Shown here in pieces: positions 1-5,968 of a stretch of DNA of 14,657 bases. Within the stretch, counting starts at the first letter, position 1, and every line of letters begins with the position of its first letter. The position numbers were made by a program, and so were the translations under genes. The notes beneath the pieces were generated by a model that was not told the origin of the DNA, did not search any database, and was given only the letters and a program-made list of their open reading frames with translations. The DNA is from Candidatus Bathyarchaeota archaeon (GTDB lineage: Archaea > Thermoproteota > Bathyarchaeia > Bathyarchaeales > Bathyarchaeaceae), in contig JAOUPL010000024.1 in the NCBI GenBank assembly GCA_029879825.1, positions 1 through 14,657 of the forward strand. The letters run 5' to 3'.

Positions 1-2
1 GG

Positions 3-128
3 ATTCCCGCCTATTTCTCGCCAGAAGACGCGGCTCGAGCCATGGTTGCCCTCGTTAACTACGGCCTCTACCTCAAGAAGTGTGGACGCTTTGAACAGTA
101 TCTAGCGACATTTTTTCAGAATCTTTAG
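3..128 (+). CDS. ADP-forming acyl-CoA synthetase alpha subunit, C-terminal end (partial)
   Basis: Only the last 41 codons are inside the window; the gene enters from the left edge and stops at TAG 126-128. The peptide opens IPAYFSPEDAARAMVALVNY and continues GLYLKK. This matches the end of the CoA-ligase domain of ADP-forming acetate/acyl-CoA ligases, where an I-P-x-(Y/F)-x-x-P-E-x-A-A-R-A pattern precedes a helix ending in Tyr-Gly. The family makes ATP from acyl-CoA, ADP and phosphate, or runs in reverse, in the cytoplasm. The protein stops soon after this helix, so it is a free alpha-type subunit or a protein with beta first, not an alpha-beta fusion continuing into an ATP-grasp domain. Acyl specificity cannot be told from this fragment. 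Confidence 0.72.
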   Translation: MPAYFSPEDAARAMVALVNYGLYLKKCGRFEQYLATFFQNL

Positions 129-183
129 ATGCGCGCACGTCCAAGAGACAAAGAAATCTAGGTTTTCTAAGATAGAAGATATA

Positions 184-339
184 GTGGCTGTAGCTCATCA
201 CGCATATCTCTTCAAAGCAAGTATGGACATAGACTCGGAGTTCAACGAGCCTATCCTTCACGTAACTGGCTACAACATTCGTGAAGCTGCGAAAGAAGCC
301 ATAAAAAGGGGACATACTTGGCTTACAGGTGAAACCTAA
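184..339 (+). CDS. Doubtful small ORF, 51 aa
   Basis: The frame is open from 106 to TAA 337-339, and the first usable start is GTG 184. No clear Shine-Dalgarno motif precedes it. The peptide has an amphipathic stretch (NIREAAKEAIKRGHTWLTGE) and reads like protein rather than random translation, but I do not recognise it. Its end faintly recalls the opening helix of ADP-forming acyl-CoA synthetase beta subunits, so it could be the remnant of a beta-subunit gene following the alpha end at 128. That is a guess. It may equally be non-coding. It converges on the minus-strand gene ending at 336 with a 4-base overlap. Confidence 0.22.
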   Translation: MAVAHHAYLFKASMDIDSEFNEPILHVTGYNIREAAKEAIKRGHTWLTGET

Positions 340-698
340 CGCTGTTCTTTTAACCATTGAGCAACTTTTTGAAACAGGGGGCTCGTGGACATGTTGATAA
401 CGGGAACCATAATTCTCTCTTTAGTCTCTATTAGTGGACGGTATTCAGGCATGAGGGCGTAACTTACGAAGGCCCAGTACACCCTTTTTTCTTCAATCAG
501 AGCCTTCGCGGCTATCTCGGTCGTTGTGGGAAAAGGATAATAAACAAAGGCTACTCCGTTTGCCCAGTAGACGCCAGTTGTTTTTCCTCCGGCAGCGATG
601 TTAGCGAAGCGTGCCAAGTCGTCGATGGTTGGAAATCGAGTGTGTTCCATGATTGCGATTTCTTTGAAGGGTTCACTTTTAATAGCTAGATCTCCCAT
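336..698 (-). CDS. Conserved-looking hypothetical protein, 120 aa
   Basis: I do not recognise this protein. It is a soluble alpha/beta-type sequence of 120 residues with no signal peptide or membrane segment. An N-terminal helix (residues 24-36, TIDDLARFANIA) is followed by strands around GVYWANGVAFVYYPF (42-56). After that come a helix with charged residues (60-71), a strand with aromatic residues (72-80), IMVPVINMS (96-104), and a C-terminal amphipathic helix ending KVAQWLKEQR. It has no cysteines, so no metal knuckle. ATG 698 is used here; ATG at 650 (residue 17) is an alternative, and neither has a strong Shine-Dalgarno motif. It is divergent from ino1 and may share its A/T-rich promoter element. 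Coding looks real from residue composition, but function is unknown. Confidence 0.6.
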   Translation of the reverse strand: MGDLAIKSEPFKEIAIMEHTRFPTIDDLARFANIAAGGKTTGVYWANGVAFVYYPFPTTTEIAAKALIEEKRVYWAFVSYALMPEYRPLIETKERIMVPVINMSTSPLFQKVAQWLKEQR

Positions 699-735
699 AT
701 TTCAGACTTCCATCCTGACTCTTGTCGTGGATAAG

Positions 736-743
736 TTAAATAA
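736..743. promoter_or_regulatory. TATA-like element between divergent genes
   Basis: TTAAATAA lies in the 112-base gap between the minus-strand 120-aa gene and ino1. It is about 70 bases upstream of the ino1 start, giving a leader with room for the GGAGG motif at 799. Read on the other strand it is TTATTTAA, about 40 bases upstream of the 120-aa gene. It could serve one or both directions; which is inferred only from spacing. Confidence 0.4.
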
Positions 744-798
744 GAATCTAGGTAATAAACCGCTTGGAGACGGTAACGGAATTAATTGACTACGCTAT

Positions 799-803
799 GG
801 AGG
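799..803 (+). promoter_or_regulatory. Shine-Dalgarno motif that fixes the ino1 TTG start
   Basis: GGAGG ends seven bases before TTG 811. It supports a TTG initiation codon there, in agreement with where homologous proteins begin (a short N-terminus just before the first beta strand VAIAGVG). Confidence 0.75.
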
Positions 804-810
804 AATTCGT

Positions 811-1890
811 TTGCCAGACATTCGAGTTGCCATCGCCGGAGTGGGTAACTGTGCTTCAGCCCTTGTTCAGGGAGTCGAATATTACAAGAAGACAGCGGAA
901 GAGGAGAAGGTTCCTGGACTTATGCACGTCAACTTCGGAGGCTACTACATTCGCGACATAAAGTTTGTGACTGCCTTCGAGGTGAACAAAAGAAAGATTA
1001 GAAGGGACTTAGGCGAAGCCGTTTTCATGAAGCCAAACTCCTGTGCTAAGTTTGCAGAAGTACCTAATCTTAACGTGAAGGTTCTTTCAGGCCCTATTCT
1101 CGACGGAGTTGCCCCGCACATGAGGGAATCTTTCCAAATCTACAACGAGAAGGAGACGAAGCCTGTCGATGTGGCTGAGGTGCTTAAAGAAACCGAAGCC
1201 GATATGCTAGTAAATTTTCTACCCGTGGGAAGCTATAAAGCTGCGCGTCACTATGCTCAAGCAGCCCTAGGCGCAGGTTGTGCCTTTGTGAACTGCATAC
1301 CCGAGTTTATTGCTTCCAACAATTCTTGGAGCAAACGGTTTAAGGAAAAGCAACTGCCAGTGGCGGGTGACGACGTGAAAAGCCAGCTTGGAGCCACAAT
1401 TCTCCACCGAAACCTGATTAAACTATGCGTAGATAGGGGAATTGAAGTGGAGGAGACTTATCAGCTAAACCTTGGAGGAAACACCGACTTTGAAAACATG
1501 ACCGTCGAGGAACGACTGAAAACCAAACGGATAAGCAAGACGGAGGCTGTCACGAGTTTGGTTCCCTACAAGGTTCCAACTAGAATAGGGCCATCAGACT
1601 ACGTTCCCTTCCTCGGCGACAAGAAAATCTGCTACGTCTACATTAAAGGCAAGAAGTTTGGGAATCAACCAGTTATGATTAAGGCTAAGTTGGAGGTGGA
1701 AGACTCTCCTAACAGCGCTGGGGTGGTTATTGACGTTATAAGGGCAGTGAAGCTGGCTCTGGATCGAGGGATAGGTGGTCCGTTAACCAGCATATCTTCG
1801 TATGCGTTTAAGCATCCGCCAGTTCAAGTTCCAGACGATGTAGCACGACAATGGGTGGAAGACTTCATAACTGGAAAACGCGAACGATAA
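811..1890 (+). CDS. ino1: Inositol-3-phosphate (inositol-1-phosphate) synthase
   Basis: The enzyme converts glucose-6-phosphate to myo-inositol-phosphate with bound NAD+, the committed step toward inositol phospholipids and, in some thermophilic archaea, di-inositol-phosphate solutes. The 359-aa product has the N-terminal Rossmann Gly-rich motif GVGNCASALVQG (10-21), followed by the PGLMHV segment (35-40). GDDVKSQLGAT (186-196) and NLGGNTDFENM (220-230) line the nicotinamide and substrate site. KTKRISKTEAVTS (237-249) supplies active-site lysines, and DSPNSAGVVIDVIRAVKLA (298-316) is also typical. It is closer in appearance to the short, actinobacterial-type enzyme (about 360-370 aa) than to the 500-aa eukaryotic form. 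It starts at TTG with a good GGAGG. It stands alone: the upstream gene is divergent and the downstream gene convergent after 34 bases. Confidence 0.95.
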   Translation: MPDIRVAIAGVGNCASALVQGVEYYKKTAEEEKVPGLMHVNFGGYYIRDIKFVTAFEVNKRKIRRDLGEAVFMKPNSCAKFAEVPNLNVKVLSGPILDGVAPHMRESFQIYNEKETKPVDVAEVLKETEADMLVNFLPVGSYKAARHYAQAALGAGCAFVNCIPEFIASNNSWSKRFKEKQLPVAGDDVKSQLGATILHRNLIKLCVDRGIEVEETYQLNLGGNTDFENMTVEERLKTKRISKTEAVTSLVPYKVPTRIGPSDYVPFLGDKKICYVYIKGKKFGNQPVMIKAKLEVEDSPNSAGVVIDVIRAVKLALDRGIGGPLTSISSYAFKHPPVQVPDDVARQWVEDFITGKRER

Positions 1891-1924
1891 AAGCTTCCAC
1901 CGAAGAAATGCTTGCTACTGCTGT

Positions 1925-2422
1925 TTAACTTTCAGCCTTTACGGGCACCTGAGTCAAGCCTTTTGAGATGTATGTGGATGCGAAAAGGAGAGCCATAGCC
2001 GCCCACGTGAGGAAATAGCCAATCATTGGGCCACAACTGGATTCTGAGCCGTAGCAAACGAAGGGAGTGCCGGGAAAAACTAAGCCAAGCCAAGAATGTA
2101 TGTACACAATGTTCATCAAGACGCAGATTCCAGTAAAACAACTTACAACAGCCACGTATTTTCTTTGGCTAACCTCAGACAATCTTACGCTGACGAAGGA
2201 CAACAGTACTGAAACTATGGCGAAACAAAGGGAAATGTAAGCCGCTAAGGAGTTAAAAAATTCGGAGGCAAACTCATCTACAAGGGATCCGCCCATCGCA
2301 GACATGGAATAGTATTTTTCTTCTGCAGATAAGAAATACCAAGGCGTAATCAAACCAACTACCAAAAGGATTCCCCCAACCAACATGAGCAACACGTGCA
2401 CTTTTCTAAGTGAAGACAACAA
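1925..2422 (-). CDS. Four-helix membrane protein of unknown function
   Basis: The 165-aa protein has four strongly hydrophobic segments at about residues 8-30, 58-80, 88-108 and 131-152. A polar loop (31-57) follows helix 1, and a second loop between helices 3 and 4 holds two cysteines (C123 and C130, in CYGSESSCG) that could form a disulphide. A short positive N-terminus (LRKVH) suggests both termini are inside. The layout, a long first loop, four helices and a small cysteine loop, resembles many uncharacterised archaeal membrane proteins; I cannot name a family. The start is uncertain: TTG 2422 is the longest, and GTG or ATG codons within the first 13 residues are possible. No strong Shine-Dalgarno motif was seen. 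It is convergent with ino1, and the next minus-strand gene upstream starts at 3470. Confidence 0.65.
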   Translation of the reverse strand: MLSSLRKVHVLLMLVGGILLVVGLITPWYFLSAEEKYYSMSAMGGSLVDEFASEFFNSLAAYISLCFAIVSVLLSFVSVRLSEVSQRKYVAVVSCFTGICVLMNIVYIHSWLGLVFPGTPFVCYGSESSCGPMIGYFLTWAAMALLFASTYISKGLTQVPVKAES

Positions 2423-2468
2423 ACCGGTTCGTCTTACACAACCGCAACGAAAATCTTAAGCATTACGC

Positions 2469-3470
2469 CTAGGATGGAACAGGTTTCGCCGGAATATTCA
2501 GTCGCTTTTCAATCTCCCTCGCTAAAACAAAAGCGTCTCCAAACCTATGATTGTCGGTCATAACCATTTTTGGCCTACATTTTTCCACGTACTGAAGCAG
2601 TTCATTGAAGTCGGAATGGCCACTCAGGCCAACCCTATACTCGTCCTCTCCTATTTTCTGACATGGCTTCACGAATTGCCAACCACTCGCGTAGACGCAT
2701 AGAGCTTCTTTCTCCACCTTTTTTCGGGAATGTGTGTGATAAAAGATGATGCACGGTTCACGCTGGCACAGCATCGACTGCGCCCTCTCTTCACTAAACA
2801 AAAGAAGACGCTTTCCAAACCTCATTCCATGCCTCTCACAAACCTTTGAAACTTGAAAAATCTTTTCCGGAACGATGAAAGGCACTTTTACCTTTGCTTC
2901 ATACAAAATTTGCATAATTTCTTGGAGTTTTCCATGATAACCAAACACATATACGGGCCCCCGCTTCAAACCTTGTTCCACCAAAGAAACGAGGATACCT
3001 TCCGCCATTATTCCGAAGGGCCTCACACGGTAAGGATTTCCGTAGGTAGCCTCCAAAACAAGGACATCAGCCTCAACCACCGGGGTCCTAGAAATCTTGA
3101 AGTCACTGGTGTAGAGAATCCTGGTTTCCTCCCCATCTTCTACGAGAACCTGAGCCGTGCCCAAAATATGATCCGCATAGTGCAGAGTTAGTTGCTCGTC
3201 TTCGTACACGAAAGCTTCCCCGTAGTCGAGGGTTTTGACATTTCCCCTTAAAAGAAAACGAGGGCCCTTCATAGCATCTATCAAATCCTTCGTAGCTGGA
3301 GTCATCACCACTGCTTCGCATTGCTTCAAACTTTGCCGCAAACCAAGCATATGATCAGAATGAGCGTGCGTAACCACCCTTATCGGCCTGGTTTCATCGA
3401 AGGCATCACATGCGAAATGCTTTCCTAAGAGAACAGCCCCCTTCGTGGTTACCGTTGCCTTCAACAGCAT
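2469..3470 (-). CDS. Metallo-beta-lactamase / beta-CASP RNA-processing exonuclease-like protein
   Basis: A cytoplasmic hydrolase of the metallo-beta-lactamase fold with a beta-CASP insertion (COG1236 type, mRNA 3'-end processing factor-like). Zinc-site motifs are visible in order: THAHSDH (34-40), H101 in ADHILGTAQ, D123 in TSDF, and E140 in EATYGNP (beta-CASP motif A). GYHGK lies at 177-181, H285 in GLSGHSD is the motif B position, and H308 in NHRF the motif C position. At 333 aa it lacks the N-terminal KH domains of the archaeal termination factor FttA/aCPSF1 and resembles the short paralogues, some annotated as exonucleases. The substrate is probably RNA but could be DNA. ATG 3470 is chosen because GAGG lies eight bases upstream; TTG 3476 would be only two bases from it. 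Confidence 0.88.
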   Translation of the reverse strand: MLLKATVTTKGAVLLGKHFACDAFDETRPIRVVTHAHSDHMLGLRQSLKQCEAVVMTPATKDLIDAMKGPRFLLRGNVKTLDYGEAFVYEDEQLTLHYADHILGTAQVLVEDGEETRILYTSDFKISRTPVVEADVLVLEATYGNPYRVRPFGIMAEGILVSLVEQGLKRGPVYVFGYHGKLQEIMQILYEAKVKVPFIVPEKIFQVSKVCERHGMRFGKRLLLFSEERAQSMLCQREPCIIFYHTHSRKKVEKEALCVYASGWQFVKPCQKIGEDEYRVGLSGHSDFNELLQYVEKCRPKMVMTDNHRFGDAFVLAREIEKRLNIPAKPVPS

Positions 3471-3478
3471 GTGCAATG

Positions 3479-3482
3479 CCTC
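3479..3482 (-). promoter_or_regulatory. Shine-Dalgarno motif deciding the beta-CASP protein start
   Basis: GAGG on the minus strand sits eight bases before ATG 3470 but only two bases before the in-frame TTG 3476, which favours the ATG. Confidence 0.5.
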
Positions 3483-3515
3483 AGTTCACTTCTACTTCCC
3501 AGCTCATCAAAACGT

Positions 3516-3524
3516 CTTATATTT
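3516..3524 (-). promoter_or_regulatory. TATA-like box for the beta-CASP gene
   Basis: On the minus strand the sequence reads AAATATAAG, about 46 bases upstream of ATG 3470. That predicts transcription starting about 20-25 bases before the start codon, leaving room for the GAGG motif. It is assigned by pattern and spacing only. The rest of the 215-base gap up to 3685 shows no gene I can support. Confidence 0.45.
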
Positions 3525-3685
3525 TCAACCGAAGGCTTTTAAGCAATTATTGAAACGTTCGTGCCTAATTCTATCGCCCTTTCAAAGTTTGTGGCCGTTT
3601 TCACTCAAGATCTTTTAAAAAGAAAAGAAGGTTTACCCGGGAATTTTCATCTAGTTTTGCCGTATATTAGCTCAATTTTCCGCTA

Positions 3686-4144
3686 TTATTCTTCAGATTC
3701 GCCTTGTCGAGAGGCGCTTAATCTGAGCATACAGTCCACTATTTTCTGGCAAGTTAAGCATTCTTGCGGGATAGGAGCATCTTTAGGACGATTCGCCAAA
3801 TATCCGAAACGATGAGGACACCCTGAAGGACCTTTTTCTTCCTCTTCTGGTGTTTCAGCTGTGGGTTCTTCTTTTTTCTTCTTTTCCTCTTCTTCCTTTT
3901 GAGGTCGAGCAGAAATCACGTCCAGAACCTTTTCCAACGACGGATGCACAGGTGGACTAGGTGTAGATTCCTCTGTAATGTTTTCGTCGTTTTCGGCATC
4001 CACATCCAGTTTGATGAAGCAATAGGGACAAGCGTAGTATTGTTCCCCCGGTGTTGTTGACAAATTATTCAAGAGAATAGACTCTTCAATTTTCCTGTGA
4101 CATTTAGGATTCGGACAAATAACGACTCCAGATTCTTTTGGCAA
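3686..4144 (-). CDS. Two-cluster cysteine protein with acidic linker (zinc ribbon-like), 152 aa
   Basis: The product has three parts. Residues 1-50 hold a zinc-ribbon-like set of cysteines, C10 and C15 (CPNPKC) then C39 and C42 (CPYC). Residues 50-107 form a low-complexity linker rich in Glu, Lys, Pro and Thr, including a run of E then K (84-93). Residues 109-138 hold a second cluster, C109-P-H111, then C129, C132 and C138 (ECLTCQKIVDC), around an FGYLANRPKDAPIPQ segment. The second cluster is arranged so that it could bind Zn or an Fe-S centre. I cannot name a function; the tethered two-module layout suggests an adaptor. Start is TTG 4144, with no clear Shine-Dalgarno but a well-placed TATA box upstream. 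It runs in the same direction as the beta-CASP gene, 215 bases apart, so probably is not cotranscribed with it. Confidence 0.72.
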   Translation of the reverse strand: MPKESGVVICPNPKCHRKIEESILLNNLSTTPGEQYYACPYCFIKLDVDAENDENITEESTPSPPVHPSLEKVLDVISARPQKEEEEKKKKEEPTAETPEEEEKGPSGCPHRFGYLANRPKDAPIPQECLTCQKIVDCMLRLSASRQGESEE

Positions 4145-4152
4145 TTTTATCG

Positions 4153-4179
4153 CATCGTTGGTTTTACGATGTTAAAACC
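4153..4179 (-). repeat. Overlapping inverted repeats just before the two-cluster gene
   Basis: GGTTTTA (4160-4166) and TAAAACC (4173-4179) form a perfect 7-bp inverted repeat with a 6-base loop. CATCGT (4153-4158) and ACGATG (4166-4171) form a perfect 6-bp one with a 7-base loop. The second uses bases in the loop of the first, so the two hairpins exclude each other in RNA. They lie 9-35 bases upstream of TTG 4144, inside the predicted leader. They may be a regulator site, an RNA switch or chance. Confidence 0.4.
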
Positions 4180-4193
4180 TTGACTGGTTTAGG

Positions 4194-4200
4194 GTATATA
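4194..4200 (-). promoter_or_regulatory. TATA box for the two-cluster gene
   Basis: TATATAC on the minus strand, flanked on both sides by AAACC-type elements (4186-4191 and 4201-4206 as GGTTTA on plus), is about 50 bases upstream of TTG 4144. Position and sequence fit an archaeal core promoter. Confidence 0.5.
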
Positions 4201-4414
4201 GGTTTAATGAAGGCAAAATATATAGCATAAGTATAATTCGACATCACAGGCTACGTGTCTCTTTTCGACATAGTACTCTTCTTGAATGAAACATATCATG
4301 TGTTAGATAAACTATTCAGGATTTTTGTGGACTATCCCAAAGACTGCGGTTCCCGACAATTAGTTTACGTGACTTGAAGTGATATGGTAGAAAAGCAAAG
4401 ACTAGCTGAGACTT

Positions 4415-4431
4415 CAATATAAGGTTTAAAT
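4415..4431 (+). promoter_or_regulatory. TATA region for cysS-thiI
   Basis: CAATATAAGGTTTAAAT contains two overlapping TATA-like strings (AATATAAG and TTTAAAT), about 85 bases before ATG 4514. A leader of roughly 50-60 bases would result. No T-box-like or tRNA-like structure could be supported in that leader. Confidence 0.42.
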
Positions 4432-4513
4432 CAAGGATTCCCTAAAGTTTCGTTTAGCCGAAATCTGTGGTCGTTGATTCGAGTTCAAAACCTTTGCTTT
4501 GTGGGTGGAAATG

Positions 4514-5968
4514 ATGGTATTACGGGTTTTCAACACCATGGGCGGAAAACTGGAAGAGTTCAAGCCTTTGAGACAAAAACACGTAGGAATATATGTTTGT
4601 GGACCCACGGTATATGACTGGGCTCATTTAGGCCACGCTAGAACCTACCTTGCCTTTGACGTAATCGTTCGTTGGCTGGAGTTTAAAGGCTTCTCAGTTT
4701 TCTATGTTCAGAACATCACGGATGTGGGGCATCTAACCGAAGATACTGCTGAAGACAAGATTGTGAAGAGGGCAAGGGAGGAGAGGATCGAGCCTATGCA
4801 GTTGGTAGAGTTCTACATGAGGGAATACGTCAGAGACTTAGATTCGCTGGGAGTAAAGCGACCTGACATCTCTCCTAGGGCGACGGGACACTTGATCGAA
4901 ATGATTGAAGCCATCCAGTCTCTGATAGAGAAAGGATACGCCTACGAGGTCAACGGAAACGTGTTTTTCGATGTTTCAAAATTTGAGGATTATGGAAAGC
5001 TTTCCAAGATCAAGCCTGAAGCCATGCTAGTTGGCTCCAGGTTTGAGGTTCATCCGGACAAGAGGAATTCTAAAGATTTTGCCTTGTGGAAGAGGGCTGA
5101 TGAAGGTGATCTGCTGAAGTGGTGGAGTCCTTGGGGTTACGGTTTTCCCGGCTGGCATATCGAGTGCGCGATTATGGGTTTAAAGTATTTGGGGCCCCAA
5201 TTCGACATCCATGGCGGTGCCCGTGACCTAAAATTTCCCCATCATGAAAACGAGGTTGCCCAGTGTGAGGCTTTGACTGGAAAGAAACCTTTTGTCAAGT
5301 ACTGGTTGCACACCGGTTTTCTAACGATTAATGGCGAGAAGATGGCTAAGTCTTTGGGAAACTACATTACGGTTAGGGAGGCTTTAAAGAAATACGACGC
5401 TGAGGCCATTAGGCTTTTTGTTTTATCCACCCATTATCGAAGCGAGATAGATTTCACCGACAAGAAACTTAGAGGCGCTGAAACTAGCTTGGATAGGCTT
5501 TACAACACTTTGGATGGTTTGGAGGAGGCTATGGAACGTTCGGTGGAAAGAGAACCAAACAAAGTGGAGAAGACATTTGAGAAGAGAGTTGAAAAGCTTA
5601 GAGGCGAATTCGTAGAGGCTATGGACGAAGATTTTAACACTCCCCGAGCCCTAGCTGCCTTATTTGATCTGTCTAGAGAGATAAACAGATTTCTGGGAGA
5701 AAAGAAGCAAGTGAACACTGAACTACTGAAGGGAGTTTATGATGATTTTTTGGAGTTGGGAAGGGTACTTGGTCTGTTTCAGAAGGAGAGAGCTAAGAAA
5801 GTCAGTGAGAAACTGGTTAACGATCTGGTGAATCTTCTGGTTGAATTGAGGGAGAATTTGCGTCGTAAAGGAGATTTCGAGTTATCAGATGAGATTAGGG
5901 CGAAGCTGAGGGAATTAGGTGTTGTGGTGGAGGATACCTCTGAGGGTTCCAAGTGGAAACTAGCGTAA
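4514..5968 (+). CDS. cysS: Cysteinyl-tRNA synthetase
   Basis: Charges tRNA-Cys with cysteine using ATP in the cytoplasm. It is a class I synthetase of 484 aa, normal for the family. The HIGH motif is HLGH (38-41) in CGPTVYDWAHLGHART. The KMSKS motif is KMAKS (276-280). The catalytic zinc ligands C29, C218, H243 and E247 match the spacing in E. coli CysRS (28, 209, 234, 238). The C-terminal part (about 310-484) is the helical anticodon-recognition region. ATG 4514 is preferred because GGTGG (4504-4508) is five bases upstream; ATG 4511 and TTG 4499 are in-frame alternatives. The 3' end overlaps the thiI start by 16 bases, so the two are cotranscribed and probably translationally coupled. A dedicated CysRS suggests the indirect SepRS/SepCysS route is not the only source of Cys-tRNA here. 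Confidence 0.97.
   Translation: MVLRVFNTMGGKLEEFKPLRQKHVGIYVCGPTVYDWAHLGHARTYLAFDVIVRWLEFKGFSVFYVQNITDVGHLTEDTAEDKIVKRAREERIEPMQLVEFYMREYVRDLDSLGVKRPDISPRATGHLIEMIEAIQSLIEKGYAYEVNGNVFFDVSKFEDYGKLSKIKPEAMLVGSRFEVHPDKRNSKDFALWKRADEGDLLKWWSPWGYGFPGWHIECAIMGLKYLGPQFDIHGGARDLKFPHHENEVAQCEALTGKKPFVKYWLHTGFLTINGEKMAKSLGNYITVREALKKYDAEAIRLFVLSTHYRSEIDFTDKKLRGAETSLDRLYNTLDGLEEAMERSVEREPNKVEKTFEKRVEKLRGEFVEAMDEDFNTPRALAALFDLSREINRFLGEKKQVNTELLKGVYDDFLELGRVLGLFQKERAKKVSEKLVNDLVNLLVELRENLRRKGDFELSDEIRAKLRELGVVVEDTSEGSKWKLA
5942..5946 (+). promoter_or_regulatory. Shine-Dalgarno motif for thiI inside cysS
   Basis: GAGGG ends six bases before GTG 5953 and lies within the last codons of cysS. It selects the GTG start that produces the 16-base overlap. 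Confidence 0.6.

Larger units (their letters stand above)
4145..4513. other. 369-base gene-free stretch with divergent promoters
   Basis: It separates the minus-strand two-cluster gene from cysS. The left 65 bases hold inverted and direct copies of GGTTT(T)A and a TATA box for the minus-strand gene; a second TATA-like run (AAAATATATAG, about 4217-4227) may serve the same gene. The right 100 bases hold the cysS promoter and a leader of about 60 bases. In between (about 4230-4410) I see no open frame, tRNA-like cloverleaf or repeat. Confidence 0.6.

Noticed and set aside
73..357. 94-aa minus-strand frame
   Set aside because: It runs antisense across the end of the acyl-CoA synthetase gene and the frame-1 ORF, has no ribosome site, and its residues (many aromatic and Ser) look like a shadow.
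3561..3815. 84-aa plus-strand frame starting at GTG 3561
   Set aside because: It overlaps the 3' end of the two-cluster gene in antisense, and the conserved cysteines are on the other strand; composition is not protein-like.
4455..4500. T-arm-like string (GATTCGAGTTCAAAACC) in the cysS leader, considered as a tRNA or T-box-like element
   Set aside because: No acceptor, D-arm or anticodon-arm pairing could be built around it on either strand, and T-boxes are not known in archaea.
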